Below, piece by piece: positions 1 through 8,621 of a stretch of 64,000 nucleotides of DNA. The position numbers were made by a program, and so were the translations under genes. Origin of the DNA: Nitrospirillum iridis (GTDB taxonomy: Bacteria; Pseudomonadota; Alphaproteobacteria; Azospirillales; Azospirillaceae); NCBI RefSeq assembly GCF_014205765.1, contig NZ_JACIIZ010000015.1, forward strand, positions 1 to 64,000, read 5' to 3'. Numbering within the stretch: position 1 is the first letter of the stretch; every line of letters starts with the position of its first letter. A model generated the notes under the pieces. That model was not told where the DNA came from and did not search any database. It was given only the letters and a program-made list of their open reading frames with translations.

Positions 1-205
1 GAAGTCTTCGGCCACCGGCGCCAGCGCCATCAGCTACACCACGTCCTACGACGGCACCAGCGGCTCGGGCAGCAGCTTCACCGTCACCCGCTCCGGCGCC
101 CAGTTCAACAAGACCTCCGCCATGTCCGTCACCGTCCCGGCCAACGCCCAGGCCATCGCCGGCAGCTACGCCGACACCCTGACCGTGACCATCGCCGGCA
201 AGTAA
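1..205 (+). CDS. Secreted SCPU (spore coat U / Csu pilin-like) protein, 3' fragment
   Basis: The window opens inside a gene read in the frame starting at base 2 and ending at TAA 203-205. The visible 67 residues end in a beta-strand-rich tail (motifs QFNKTSAMSVTVPANAQAIA and YADTLTVTIAG). This tail is nearly the same as the C-terminus of the next gene (519-995), so the two are tandem paralogues. The family is the secreted SCPU domain also found in Csu-type pilus subunits. The signal peptide and N-terminal cysteine are outside the window. A hairpin with a T-run follows at 234-261. The exact role (pilus subunit or surface protein) is inferred, because no chaperone or usher gene is visible here. 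Confidence 0.75.
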   Translation, partial: KSSATGASAISYTTSYDGTSGSGSSFTVTRSGAQFNKTSAMSVTVPANAQAIAGSYADTLTVTIAGK

Positions 206-518
206 GTCCGCGATCCTCACCCCCGGTTCGAAGAAGGGCGGTCCCCAGGGGCCGCCCTTTTCCGCGTCCGCACCCTGGCGGAACGCATCTCCTAATGCAT
301 TGATCTTCCTTGATTCCTGGCGCTTCGCACGATGCGGAACGCAAGGACTGGCGGCCCCGCCCCGGGTGCGGCGCCAGGATCAGCCGACATAAGCGATTAT
401 TATCAATCCGTTAACTAAAAGTGCGACTTTGGCGCCCGTCCTGGCACCGCGATTGCTTTTACACCTCCCATCAAAGCAACCGGGCAACAAGCCCAGCCGA
501 ACCGATAGGACCTACCCC
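206..518. other. Intergenic region between the two SCPU paralogues
   Basis: No gene is seen here. The left part holds the terminator at 234-261. The right part (about 385-425) is locally AT-rich (for example ATTATTATCAATCC near 395-408) and is the likely promoter zone for the second SCPU gene, but I cannot name a -35/-10 pair with confidence. A ribosome binding site, GATAGGA, lies at 504-510. Confidence 0.4.
234..261 (+). terminator. Rho-independent terminator after the first SCPU gene
   Basis: GGGCGG (236-241) pairs with CCGCCC (252-257), and CCCC/GGGG extends the stem inside. TTTT follows at 258-261. It lies 30 bases after the stop codon of the first SCPU gene, so the two paralogues are probably transcribed separately. 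Confidence 0.65.
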
Positions 519-995
519 ATGATCCGCCGCATCGCCGCCGTCGCCGCCACCGCCGCCCTGGTTTCCGCCGCCCTGTTCGCCGCAGCCCCCGCCTTCGCCG
601 CCGCCGGCGCCTCGGGCACCGTCCAGCTGAACAGCACCGTCGCCCAGACCTGCACCGTCGCCGTCACCGATGCCGGCGCCACCCTCAACATCCTCTCCGG
701 GTCCACCGCCGTCACCGTCGGCACTGTCGTCGAAACCTGCAACGACGGCGCCGGCTACCAGATCAGCGTCTCCTCCGCCAACGGCGCCACCCTTAAGTCC
801 AGCGCCACAGGCGCCCAGCCCATCAGCTACACCCCCATCTACGACGGCCAGTCCGCCGGCAGCAGCGTCAACGTCGTCCGCTCCTCCGCCCAGTTCAACA
901 AGTCCGCAACCGTCGCCGTCACCGTTCCCGCCAACGCCCAGGCCATCGCCGGCAGCTACACCGACACCCTGACCATCACCATCCAGGGCCGCTGA
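519..995 (+). CDS. Secreted SCPU (spore coat U / Csu pilin-like) protein
   Basis: 158 residues. Start chosen at ATG 519, eight bases after GATAGGA; an in-frame upstream extension has no signal peptide. Residues 1-27 form a Sec signal peptide (basic MIRR, hydrophobic core, cleavage after AFA). The mature part is a small Ala/Thr/Val-rich beta domain with two cysteines (in QTCTV and ETCNDG), consistent with the disulphide of SCPU/Csu pilin-like proteins. The C-terminus (TDTLTITIQGR) would form the last strand. It is a tandem paralogue of the truncated gene at the window start. In the family such proteins are fimbrial subunits or secreted surface proteins; without a chaperone/usher pair here, the assembly route is unknown. 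Confidence 0.8.
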   Translation: MIRRIAAVAATAALVSAALFAAAPAFAAAGASGTVQLNSTVAQTCTVAVTDAGATLNILSGSTAVTVGTVVETCNDGAGYQISVSSANGATLKSSATGAQPISYTPIYDGQSAGSSVNVVRSSAQFNKSATVAVTVPANAQAIAGSYTDTLTITIQGR

Positions 996-1015
996 GCCGG
1001 CGCGCGGATTTTCAG

Positions 1016-1045
1016 CGCCCTCTTCCCCCACGCCCTCTTCCCCCG
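1016..1045. repeat. Tandem 15-bp repeat (two copies)
   Basis: CGCCCTCTTCCCCCA (1016-1030) is followed directly by CGCCCTCTTCCCCCG (1031-1045), 14 of 15 identical. It lies just after the second SCPU stop codon. It looks like a simple local duplication. Confidence 0.6.
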
Positions 1046-1162
1046 GGGTGTATTCGTGGCGGGCTCTCGGCTACTCTGGCACCAGCCGCTTGGGTCGGCG
1101 GCGGCGGTCCCGATGACGAGCGGGGCGCGCAAGGGGCGGGGCCCAGAGGGGTAGGGGTAGGC

Positions 1163-2041
1163 GTGACTTTGAACGAACGTGGCGCGCGTCCGGCGCGCAA
1201 GGTGACCTCCGCGACCGCGCCGGCTGGTGCGCGACGGGGCGGCGCCAAGGCCAGCGGCGTCACCTCCCGCTTCATCGGCACGACGCTGGTGGGGGTGCTG
1301 GCCACCGTCGCCCTGTTGTGGTTCGTTGTCTCTGCCGGTGGCAACTGGCACTTCTATTACAATCCCGAAGGCCTGGTGATCGTGCTGGGTGGCGTGGTCT
1401 GCGTGGCCTTGTTGGCGTTTCGCGGTGATGAGATCCGGGCGGCCCTGGGCGCCCTGATGGGCATCGTCCGTGACCGCGACAGCATCCGGGTCGACGTGGC
1501 TGAATTGCTGGAGGTCGCGCGCCACCTGCATGAAAAGCGCATCCAGGCGGCGGATGAGCGGGCGCAGCGCGTGGCCCATCCCTTCCTGCGGCTGGGACTG
1601 CAGATGGTGGTGGACGCTCAGCCCCTGGAAGACCTGCTGCAGGTCATGAACTGGCGCATCCAGAAGCAGATGGAACTGGAGGCCGGGCAATCGCGCTTTT
1701 TCCGCACCCTGGCCACCTTCTCCCCCGCCTTCGGCCTGTTGGGCACGCTGGCCGGCATGGTCGGCATGCTGAAGCATCTGGGGGAGGGCGACATTGGCCT
1801 CATCGGCGGCAGCATGGCGGTGGCGATGCTGGCGACCCTCTACGGACTGGTGCTGGCCAACCTGGTGTTCAAGCCCATCGCCATCAAACTGGAACAGCGC
1901 ACGGGCCGGCGGGTCGCGCTGATGAACGTGTTGCTGGAGGGCGTGGTGCTGACCCACCTGGGCCGATCTCCCACCCTCATCCAGGACAGCCTGGACCACT
2001 ACCTGCGCGACGCGCGGGAGGAGGATTGGGGTGGCGCCTAG
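1163..2041 (+). CDS. MotA/PomA-family stator channel protein
   Basis: 292 residues. Four membrane segments are visible at about 39-58, 71-87, 182-204 and 212-240, with the large cytoplasmic loop between segments 2 and 3 that is typical of MotA/PomA. The segment-3/4 signatures FSPAFGLLGTLAGMVGML and AVAMLATLYGLVLANLVF match flagellar stators rather than TolQ/ExbB. It would form an ion channel with the MotB-like protein that starts inside its last codons (11-base overlap), converting ion flow into work on a partner in the wall or rotor. The start is GTG 1163; the N-terminal 35 residues are basic and variable. No flagellar genes are nearby, so a flagellar role is inferred from family only. Confidence 0.88.
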   Translation: MTLNERGARPARKVTSATAPAGARRGGAKASGVTSRFIGTTLVGVLATVALLWFVVSAGGNWHFYYNPEGLVIVLGGVVCVALLAFRGDEIRAALGALMGIVRDRDSIRVDVAELLEVARHLHEKRIQAADERAQRVAHPFLRLGLQMVVDAQPLEDLLQVMNWRIQKQMELEAGQSRFFRTLATFSPAFGLLGTLAGMVGMLKHLGEGDIGLIGGSMAVAMLATLYGLVLANLVFKPIAIKLEQRTGRRVALMNVLLEGVVLTHLGRSPTLIQDSLDHYLRDAREEDWGGA

Positions 2042-3032
2042 CGACTCGACCAAGGGCCCGCCCGACTTGCCGCCGCCGCCCAAGCCGCGGCACACCGCGC
2101 GTGTCTACGCCAGCGGCGCCCCCGTTCCCCCGCCGGGGGCGGCGGCCACCCCGGCACAGCCGACGGCGGCCCAGCCCTTGGGCGCCCCCCCTTCCCGGCC
2201 ACCCTCCCGTACCCGTCCGGATCGGACGCCTGACCGCCCGTCCGGCACGGCGCCCATCCGCATGCCGGGCGAACCGGCGGAAGAGTCCGAGGAATGGGTC
2301 ATCAGCTACATGGACATGGTAACCCTGCTGATGATCGTGTTCCTCGGCATGGTCGCCATGCTGGGTATTAACGGCCGGCTTAAGCTGAAGTCCGACAACG
2401 CCCAGCCGGGCGCCGGCCGGGTGGCGGTCACCGCCGATGCCGTGGGCGCTCCCGCCCGCGACATGGCGAAGCCCCCCACGGCGGCGTCGGTCTCCAGCCC
2501 TGTTTTCCCCCCGGTCCCGCCCTATCCGCCGCAGCGCCCGCCCCAAGACGCCCTGCCCGAGGCCGGGCCGGCGGATGAGCCGACGGCGGAAGCCAGGCGC
2601 CTGGCCCGGGATCTGGAGGCGCAGAACCTGCCGCCCGACGTGCAGGTGACGCCCAAGGGGCGCGGCCTATCCATCGAGATCAAGGACCGGGTGCTGTTCG
2701 CCTCGGGCCGGGCGGATCTGGGGGAGGAGGGGCAGCGCCTGCTGTCGCGTCTGGTGCCGATGCTGCAATCCTTGAAGGGCATGGTGACGGTGGAGGGCCA
2801 CACCGACAGCAACGCCATCAGCACCGCGCGCTTTCCCAGCAACTGGGAGCTGTCGGCCTCCCGCGCCGCCGCGGTGGTGCGGATGCTGATCAGCGACGGC
2901 GTGCCAGCCAGCCGCCTGCGGGCGGTGGGCTACGCCGATACCCGGCCACACGACCCCGGGGCCGATCCCACCGCGCCCGACCATGACCGCGCCGCCGACC
3001 GGCGCGTCACCTTGATCGTCGAGACGCCGTAG
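2031..3032 (+). CDS. MotB-like protein with OmpA peptidoglycan-binding domain
   Basis: 333 residues from GTG 2031, overlapping the motA-like gene by 11 bases (translational coupling). Residues 1-88 are Pro/Ala-rich and look disordered, unusually long for MotB. The single membrane segment is about 90-112 ([20 protein letters not shown]) with the channel Asp at D95, matching the essential MotB aspartate. A Pro-rich periplasmic linker leads to an OmpA-like domain at about 204-333 ([39 protein letters not shown]). Together with the preceding gene it should make a peptidoglycan-anchored ion-driven stator. The C-terminal coding end overlaps the converging rluE by 26 bases. Confidence 0.88.
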   Translation: MAPSDSTKGPPDLPPPPKPRHTARVYASGAPVPPPGAAATPAQPTAAQPLGAPPSRPPSRTRPDRTPDRPSGTAPIRMPGEPAEESEEWVISYMDMVTLLMIVFLGMVAMLGINGRLKLKSDNAQPGAGRVAVTADAVGAPARDMAKPPTAASVSSPVFPPVPPYPPQRPPQDALPEAGPADEPTAEARRLARDLEAQNLPPDVQVTPKGRGLSIEIKDRVLFASGRADLGEEGQRLLSRLVPMLQSLKGMVTVEGHTDSNAISTARFPSNWELSASRAAAVVRMLISDGVPASRLRAVGYADTRPHDPGADPTAPDHDRAADRRVTLIVETP

Positions 3033-3621
3033 GCCGTTTTGGCCTGGGAGGGGACGCCGGCTTTGCCGGCAGGGGAACCTCCCGCCATTGTCCCGGCGCC
3101 AGGCCGTCCAGCGTCCAATCGCCCACGGCCCAGCGCACCAGGCGTAGGGTGGGGTGGCCCACCGCCGCCGTCATGCGGCGGACCTGGCGGTTGCGCCCCT
3201 CCCGCAGGGTCAGTTCCACCCAGCTGGTGGGAATGGCGGCGCGATAGCGGATGGGCGGGTCGCGGGGCCACAGGCCGGCCGGCTCGGCCATCAGGCGGGC
3301 GCCGGCGGGAAGGGTGGGGCCGTCGTTCAGGGCGATACCCCGGCGCAGGGCCGCCAGCGCCGCCTCGTCCGGCACACCCTCGACCTGCGCCCAATAGGTC
3401 TTGGGCAGCTTGTGCCGGGGATCGGCGATGCGGTGGATGAACGGACCGTCGTCGCTCAGGATCAGCAGGCCCTCGCTGTCGCGGTCCAGCCGGCCGGCCG
3501 GGTAGACGTCCGGCACCGGCACATAGTCCTTTACCGTGGCCCGGCGGTCGCCCCCGTTGGCGCCATCGCTGAACTGCGACAGCACGTCATAGGGCTTGTT
3601 GAACAGGATCAGCCGGGACAT
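3007..3621 (-). CDS. rluE: 23S rRNA pseudouridine synthase, RluE type
   Basis: 204 residues. The RsuA/RluE catalytic motif [11 protein letters not shown] carries the nucleophilic Asp. [13 protein letters not shown] at the N-terminus, [41 protein letters not shown] and [15 protein letters not shown] follow the E. coli RluE pattern closely. RluE makes pseudouridine 2457 in helix 89 of 23S rRNA; no S4 domain is present, as in RluE. The start is ATG 3619-3621, 20 bases after the SpoU methyltransferase gene stops, so both RNA-modification genes are probably co-transcribed. A basic C-terminal tail runs into the end of the converging motB-like gene. Confidence 0.9.
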   Translation of the reverse strand: MSRLILFNKPYDVLSQFSDGANGGDRRATVKDYVPVPDVYPAGRLDRDSEGLLILSDDGPFIHRIADPRHKLPKTYWAQVEGVPDEAALAALRRGIALNDGPTLPAGARLMAEPAGLWPRDPPIRYRAAIPTSWVELTLREGRNRQVRRMTAAVGHPTLRLVRWAVGDWTLDGLAPGQWREVPLPAKPASPPRPKRPTASRRSR

Positions 3622-3641
3622 GGGTGGCGGCCTTCGCGGGA

Positions 3642-4454
3642 TCAGGCCCGTTGGGCCAGGGCATGCACCAGGATGGCGGCGGTGGCGGAGACGTTCAGGG
3701 ACTGCACCTGACCGCTGCCGCGCAGGGTGACCAGCTGGTTGCAGGCCTGCACCGTGGTGGCGGGCAATCCCACCTCCTCATTGCCCAGGATCAGGGCGGC
3801 AGGCTTGGCATCCCGCTCGGACAGTACGGCGGCAGGGTCTGGATGGTCGCCCAGGGCCGTGCCGACGATGCGGTAGGGCCCGCGCAGATGGCGCAGGTTC
3901 TGGGCGAAGCGCGCCATCTGGTACAGCGTCACATACTCGAACCCGCCCTCGGCCACGCGGTAGGCGGCTTCCGACGGCAGGGCCTGTTCCGGGTGGTCGG
4001 ACAGCACCAGGCGGTTGATGCCAAAGAAGGCGCACGTGCGGACGATGGCGCCCAGATTGTGCGGGTTGCCCACTCCATCCAGGATCATCAGCGGTTCGCC
4101 CGCCGCCGCCCACTGGGCGGCTTCGGCCATGTCGAGGGGCGGCACCGGGCGGGGCGGGGCCACGGCCACCACGCCGCCATGCAGGGGGGTGCCTGCCACC
4201 TTTTCCATCTCATCGGCGGGCAACAGGCGGTAGGGCTTGCGCGCCTGGGCCAGGGCGGCGCAGTAGGCGCCCACCTTTTCCTTCATGCGGTCGTCGAAGA
4301 ACAGCCGCTCCACCCGGTCGGGATCGCGCGCGAACAAGGCCGCCACCGCTGGCAGGCCCAGGACGCGGAAGGTCTTGCGGCGAGTGCCTTCACCGATGGT
4401 GGTATCGGCGGGGACGGCCTTGGACGGCCCTTTGGCGCTGCGGGGGTCCGGCAT
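3642..4454 (-). CDS. SpoU/TrmH-family RNA 2'-O-methyltransferase
   Basis: 270 residues with the SPOUT motifs in order: motif 1 [17 protein letters not shown], motif 2 [11 protein letters not shown], motif 3 [16 protein letters not shown]. The N-terminal part (about 25-105, [29 protein letters not shown]) is the substrate-binding SpoU_sub_bind domain seen in RlmB/YfiF-type enzymes. It should transfer a methyl group from AdoMet to a ribose 2'-OH in rRNA or tRNA; the exact nucleotide cannot be read from sequence. Layout is closest to E. coli YfiF-like proteins. It lies directly upstream of rluE on the same strand. Confidence 0.88.
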   Translation of the reverse strand: MPDPRSAKGPSKAVPADTTIGEGTRRKTFRVLGLPAVAALFARDPDRVERLFFDDRMKEKVGAYCAALAQARKPYRLLPADEMEKVAGTPLHGGVVAVAPPRPVPPLDMAEAAQWAAAGEPLMILDGVGNPHNLGAIVRTCAFFGINRLVLSDHPEQALPSEAAYRVAEGGFEYVTLYQMARFAQNLRHLRGPYRIVGTALGDHPDPAAVLSERDAKPAALILGNEEVGLPATTVQACNQLVTLRGSGQVQSLNVSATAAILVHALAQRA

Positions 4455-4532
4455 CCCTGGTCCTCGTGGAGCGATAATGGTGATGGGGCCGCATGAAGCG
4501 CGCGGGGCCCCCTATGGTCAACCCGTTTTGTC

Positions 4533-5384
4533 TCAACCCAGCAGACGGCCCAGCCGCACGCCGTCGCGCTCCAGCAAGTCCTGGAAGGCGTCGCCGGCCA
4601 GATACGCTTGCTCCACCTGCCGGCTGGCCACCACCGGGTCCAGTCCCGCCAGCACATCGTCGGCCAAGGCCGGGTGCACCATGATCAGCGCGCCATCCCG
4701 GGCGGGCACCAGGAAGCGGGCCATCAGGCCGGGAAAGTCGCGGCCGGGGGCGAAGTCATAGACCCCCCGGAATCCATGGTTGGTGGGAATGCCGCGTCGC
4801 GCAGCCGCTGGTGCCAGACCGCGCGCCAGGGTGGCGATGATCAGGGCCTTGGGCCTGTCCACCCCGCGCGCCAGGATGGCGGCCAGCGGCTCGGAACAGT
4901 TCCGCACATAGACGCTGCCCCGCGGGTAACGGCGGGCCACCGCGTCCAGCACCAGGCCGCGTACCCCCGGCAGCAGGTGCACATGCTGGTGCCCATCGAC
5001 ATGGGCGGGTGGCCGGCCGGCGTGGGCCTCGAACAGATCCAGCTGCCGGTCGATTTCCGCCTTCAGGTCGGCTTGGGTGGCGGCACCCATCAGTCGACCG
5101 GTGAGGGACCGCGCCATCAGCGCGCCGACGCTGCCGAAGCGGCCGTTTGGGGCCAGTGCCGGGCAAGGCCCTGCGGGCGTCTGGTCCGTCAGGGTCAGGT
5201 GCAGGCCGACGTCGGCCCGGTCCGCCACCTCCGCCAGCCAGGGCGCGTGCTCCGGCCAGAAGGGGGTGGCGGTCATGCAGCTGGTGCCCGACAGCCGCCC
5301 CTGGCGGATCAGGGCGAGGATACCCCGTGAGACACCGGGTGACAGTCCATAGTCGTCCGCGTTCAGGACGATGGTCGCGGTCAT
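4533..5384 (-). CDS. ChbG/HpnK (YdjC) family carbohydrate deacetylase
   Basis: 283 residues. Start ATG 5384-5382 overlaps the stop of the upstream hydrolase (ATGA); a longer in-frame extension is Gly/Arg-rich and not credible. Metal-site motifs: NADDYGLSPGV (Asp pair) near residues 8-18 and HVDGHQHVHLLP. A third acid/base region is NHGFRGVYDF. The family removes acetyl groups from sugars (ChbG on chitobiose, HpnK associated with hopanoid side-chain sugars). Substrate here is unknown; the linkage to a lipoprotein hydrolase and an ABC ATPase suggests an envelope lipid or glycan. The SpoU gene follows 78 bases downstream. Confidence 0.82.
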   Translation of the reverse strand: MTATIVLNADDYGLSPGVSRGILALIRQGRLSGTSCMTATPFWPEHAPWLAEVADRADVGLHLTLTDQTPAGPCPALAPNGRFGSVGALMARSLTGRLMGAATQADLKAEIDRQLDLFEAHAGRPPAHVDGHQHVHLLPGVRGLVLDAVARRYPRGSVYVRNCSEPLAAILARGVDRPKALIIATLARGLAPAAARRGIPTNHGFRGVYDFAPGRDFPGLMARFLVPARDGALIMVHPALADDVLAGLDPVVASRQVEQAYLAGDAFQDLLERDGVRLGRLLG

Positions 5385-6433
5385 GAGGTGCGTCCCTCCG
5401 CCAGCAGCGTGGCGATCTCCGGGTTCGTGTCCATGCCGCTGGGCAGGGGGGCGGCCGGGTCGGTCACCCAGGCCAGGATATCCCGCCACACGATTTCGGC
5501 GTTGAGATCGCGCAGCATCATATGCCAGGCGGTGGGATAAAAGGCGATGCGCGGGCCGCCCTGGCTCTGGTCTGGTAGCCGGGCCAGGGCCTGGCGCATA
5601 GGCTCACGGGGGATCAGCTCCTCATGTTGGCCGTACATCACCAGCGATGGCACGTGGAAGGTGGCGGTGGCGGCCATGGCGGCGTCCATCAGGTCGGTCA
5701 GGCCCTTCAGCGCGTCCACCCGTGTCGCCTTCACCACCAGCGGGTCGCGGCCCAGCGCGATCATCATGGGGATGTTGTCCGACGCCTGCACGTGGATCAG
5801 GCCGCGTGGCGCCGTCACGGTCAACCAAGGCACGGTCCAGTTGGCCAGCGCCAGGGCCCAGCTCTGGTAAAACGGCATTGTGGCGCGCGACCAGACGGCC
5901 GGCGCCGTCAGGATGGCGCCCCGGAAACCCGCCGGCAGGTCATGGCCCGCCAGCGCGGTCAGCAACACGGCCGCCCCCATGCTTTCCCCGGTCAGGAACA
6001 GCGGCGTGTCGGGATAGCGGTCGTGCAGGGCCGCCGCCGCGTCCCACATGTCGCGGACCATGACGTCACCGCCGGCCCAGACGCCGGACCTGGGATTGCG
6101 GCCGAAGCCGCGCTGGTCATAGGCGTAGGTCGCCACACCGTGCTCCGCCCACCAGCGGCCGGGGGCATCATAGGCGTTGGCGTAGTCGTTGAAGCCGTGC
6201 AGCGCCAGGATGACGGCCTTGGGTGGGCCGTCGGCGGGCAGCCAGGACTGGGTGGGCAGTACGGTCCCGTCGCGCGTGGTGATGCCGGCGGCCGTCACTT
6301 GCGGCGCCACGACCACCGGCGGGGAAGCGAGGCGCGCCGCCGGCGCGCAAGCGGCCAGCGGCGCCATCAGGCACAACAGCAGCCAGAACAGGGCAGGCGC
6401 CGTTCCAGCACGACGGCCCTCAGCGCGGTCCAT
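5381..6433 (-). CDS. Alpha/beta hydrolase lipoprotein (monoacylglycerol lipase-like)
   Basis: 350 residues. The N-terminus has a hydrophobic stretch (about 12-28) ending in a lipobox, LAAC, so it is probably a lipoprotein. The hydrolase core shows LALHGFNDYANAYD, the oxyanion region, nucleophile elbow GESMG, and late H in TAWHMML; the acid is in the MYGQHEELIP region. This is the lysophospholipase / monoglyceride-lipase subgroup (Hydrolase_4), acting on acyl esters. It overlaps the ABC ATPase gene by 14 bases and the deacetylase by 4, so the three are one translational unit. Substrate is not determined. Confidence 0.85.
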   Translation of the reverse strand: MDRAEGRRAGTAPALFWLLLCLMAPLAACAPAARLASPPVVVAPQVTAAGITTRDGTVLPTQSWLPADGPPKAVILALHGFNDYANAYDAPGRWWAEHGVATYAYDQRGFGRNPRSGVWAGGDVMVRDMWDAAAALHDRYPDTPLFLTGESMGAAVLLTALAGHDLPAGFRGAILTAPAVWSRATMPFYQSWALALANWTVPWLTVTAPRGLIHVQASDNIPMMIALGRDPLVVKATRVDALKGLTDLMDAAMAATATFHVPSLVMYGQHEELIPREPMRQALARLPDQSQGGPRIAFYPTAWHMMLRDLNAEIVWRDILAWVTDPAAPLPSGMDTNPEIATLLAEGRTS

Positions 6434-7439
6434 CGACGGCGGCGGGCGCGCGGGTCAGCTGAAGGAAGATGTCCTCCAGGTCCGACTCCTTGGTGCTGAG
6501 GTCGACGATGGTCAGGCCGGCGGCGGCGATGGCGTTCAGCACCTCCCCCACCTTCACCTGGCTGGGCGGGTATTGCACCGTCAGCTGGCGGCCCTTCAGC
6601 GTGACCTCGAATCCGGCCAGGGTGGCCGGCACCTCGGTCAGGTCCTGGTCCACCACCGCCACCAGATCCTTGCGGTCCAGGGTGCGCAGCAGGCGGTCGG
6701 TGCTATCGCAGGCCACCACCTGGCCGTGATTGACGATGGCGATGCTGTCGCACAGCTCCTGCGCCTCTTCCAGGTAATGGGTCGTCAGCACCACCGTGGT
6801 GCCGGCGCGGTTCAGTTCGCGCACATGGGCCCACAACGACTGGCGCAGTTCCACGTCAACGCCGGCGGTGGGTTCGTCCAGCACCAGCACGGGGGGCGTG
6901 TGCACCATGGCCTTGGCCACCATCAGGCGGCGGCGCATGCCGCCCGACAGGGTGCGGGCATAGGCGTTGGCCTTGTCCTTCAGGCCCACCGCCTCCAGCA
7001 GCCGCTCGGTCTGCCGTTCGCGCTTGGGCACACCGTAGAGGCCGGCCTGAAGGTCCAGCAGTTCCCGCGGCGTGAAGAACGGGTCCATGTTCAGTTCCTG
7101 GGGCACCACGCCGATGGCGGCGCGGGCGGCCCGGGGATCCTGGTCGATGTCGATGCCCCAGATCTTGGCCGTGCCGCCGCTCTTGGTCACCAGGCCCGCC
7201 AGGATGTTGATCATGGTGGATTTGCCGGCGCCGTTGGGGCCCAGCAGGCCGTAGACCGATCCGCGCGGGATGGCCAGGTCGATGCCCTTCAACGCCAGCT
7301 TGGCTGGCGCCTTGCCGGACGCCTTGTAGGTCTTGGTCAGGCCACGCAGTTCGATCGCCAGGCTGGGCTGGGTGTCGGCGGGCGGGGCGGTATGGGTATC
7401 GGGCGCGCGCGTGTCGGGCATGGGGTCGGGACGGTCCAT
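6420..7439 (-). CDS. ABC transporter ATP-binding protein (ABC-2 export type)
   Basis: 339 residues with start ATG 7439-7437; starts at 7517 (ATG) or 7523 (TTG) are possible and would add only non-conserved residues. Domain order: Walker A GPNGAGKS (67-74), Q-loop VVPQELNMD, signature LSGGM (164-168), Walker B VLVLDEP (184-190), H-loop H221, then a C-terminal extension of about 90 residues. The layout matches YadG/NodI-like ATPases that drive ABC-2 exporters. No permease gene is next to it, so its membrane partner must be elsewhere or the ATPase has changed partners. It heads the overlapping hydrolase-deacetylase set. Confidence 0.9.
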   Translation of the reverse strand: MDRPDPMPDTRAPDTHTAPPADTQPSLAIELRGLTKTYKASGKAPAKLALKGIDLAIPRGSVYGLLGPNGAGKSTMINILAGLVTKSGGTAKIWGIDIDQDPRAARAAIGVVPQELNMDPFFTPRELLDLQAGLYGVPKRERQTERLLEAVGLKDKANAYARTLSGGMRRRLMVAKAMVHTPPVLVLDEPTAGVDVELRQSLWAHVRELNRAGTTVVLTTHYLEEAQELCDSIAIVNHGQVVACDSTDRLLRTLDRKDLVAVVDQDLTEVPATLAGFEVTLKGRQLTVQYPPSQVKVGEVLNAIAAAGLTIVDLSTKESDLEDIFLQLTRAPAAVDGPR

Positions 7440-7714
7440 GAAGACGGGGCCGAAATGGCGGTCGCGGAATGGTTGTCCGCCGGCAGGTCCTATGGCGTAC
7501 ACCCCCGGCTCCTTCATGGTCAACCACGGCCGTCACACCCCCCTGGGGCGTGCACGCCCGTGGCATGGGTGTTCGGGCCACCACCGCGCCACGCGCGGGA
7601 ACTTATGCGGATGGCCGTACACAGGCGGTTGATCCGGCGACGCGCTTGGCTATGATCCGGGCGTCGGCGGGACGGTCGTTCCGCTCAGGACCTTTATGAT
7701 GGGAAGCCAAGGCC

Positions 7715-7900
7715 ATGCAGCCGATTGAGACGATCTATGTCGACACCCCGTCCGTCGGGTGCGATGGCGGGGGTGGTGCACTGGGCCATCCGCTGGTCTA
7801 TCTGACCATGGAAAAGGAAGGCAAGATCGACTGCCCCTATTGCGGCCGTCATTACATCCTGTCCGAGGCCGGCAAGGCCGCGGCCGGCCACGGCCATTGA
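7715..7900 (+). CDS. Small zinc-finger (zf-CHCC) domain protein
   Basis: 61 residues. Cys and His residues are spaced as in the zf-CHCC family: VGCDGGGG, GHPLVYL and CPYCGRHYIL. This domain is shared with the mitochondrial complex I subunit NDUFS6, and short bacterial versions are common in alphaproteobacteria. The start at ATG 7715 follows GGAAGCCAAGG. Function in bacteria is not settled; a structural zinc-binding role is inferred. A strong hairpin follows at 7912-7936. Confidence 0.85.
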   Translation: MQPIETIYVDTPSVGCDGGGGALGHPLVYLTMEKEGKIDCPYCGRHYILSEAGKAAAGHGH

Positions 7901-7911
7901 CAGCGCAAGCC

Positions 7912-7936
7912 GCCCACGGCCGCTAACGCCGTGGGC
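7912..7936. terminator. Hairpin downstream of the zf-CHCC gene
   Basis: GCCCACGGC (7912-7920), 7-base loop, GCCGTGGGC (7928-7936): a perfect 9-bp stem 11 bases after the stop codon. There is no T-run, so it may be a transcript-end stabiliser or a weak terminator. Confidence 0.45.
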
Positions 7937-8107
7937 CCCGGCTTCCCGCGCGGACGTGGCTAGTGCCGAGTCCGGCCCGCGCGGGGACCCTATTCTTCCG
8001 CGTGGATAGCGGCGCGCGACTCGTCGCGATATACCAGGATCGGTATGTTAATTGGCCCCCGGCCGCAACGGATTGGGGTCGGTACCGTCAGCTGCAGCCT
8101 GTGATCG

Positions 8108-8431
8108 ATGGCCCCCCTTCCGCCCAGCCCCACTCCCACCCCCGCCCGGCTGCCGCTGGCCAAGCTACCCTTCGTCGGGCTGCGGCGTGACGGCGCCTTG
8201 GGCTATTGGGTGATGCCTGCGGATGGGGATGTCGCCATCGGCCCGGCCGCCGTGGGGTTGGGGCGCACCTATGCCGCCTGGTTCCTGTTGTATGCCGAGA
8301 TCAACGGCCTGTCCGCCGCCCGTTCTCTGCTGGACAGCATTGAGCGGGAAATGCCCTCGCGCTATCCCGCCGTCGACCGCGCCTTCCTCCGGGAAATCGC
8401 CAGCCACGGATTCGTGCAAAGCGCGGCGTGA
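8108..8431 (+). CDS. Uncharacterised 107-residue protein
   Basis: I do not recognise this protein. After a Pro-rich start it has an ordered-looking body with hydrophobic/aromatic patches (LGYWVMPADGDV, AAWFLLYAEINGL) and a charged helical end (LLDSIEREMPSRYPAVDRAF). No signal peptide or membrane segment is clear. The start ATG 8108 lacks a strong ribosome binding site; an internal start is possible. Codon choice fits the neighbours. It stands 190 bases before a two-gene coiled-coil set. Confidence 0.5.
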   Translation: MAPLPPSPTPTPARLPLAKLPFVGLRRDGALGYWVMPADGDVAIGPAAVGLGRTYAAWFLLYAEINGLSAARSLLDSIEREMPSRYPAVDRAFLREIASHGFVQSAA

Positions 8432-8562
8432 GTACGGCTGAAATTTTCTTGCCCAGGTTGCCTCCGGCCCCGTCGACGGCTACCGTTGTCCATGATAACC
8501 ATCTGTGAACGTATGGCGTGGTAACCAGGGCACGGACTGGTTTGGTCCCGATGTTCGGCAAT

Positions 8563-8590
8563 TTGCGAAAATTGTCGATAATGCTAGACT
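8563..8590 (+). promoter_or_regulatory. Possible promoter for the coiled-coil protein pair
   Basis: TTGCGA (8563-8568), 16 bases, TAGACT (8585-8590), in a locally AT-rich stretch 32 bases before the GTG start at 8622. It is a fair match to a housekeeping sigma promoter. Seen by eye only. Confidence 0.3.
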
Positions 8591-8621
8591 CGATTGAAAC
8601 GCCGAAAGGATCGCAGCGGTC

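Noticed and set aside
7963-8190. Plus-strand frame of 75 codons before the 107-residue gene
   Set aside because: Overlaps the better-supported frame at 8108, has Pro/Arg-rich low-complexity content and no ribosome binding site.
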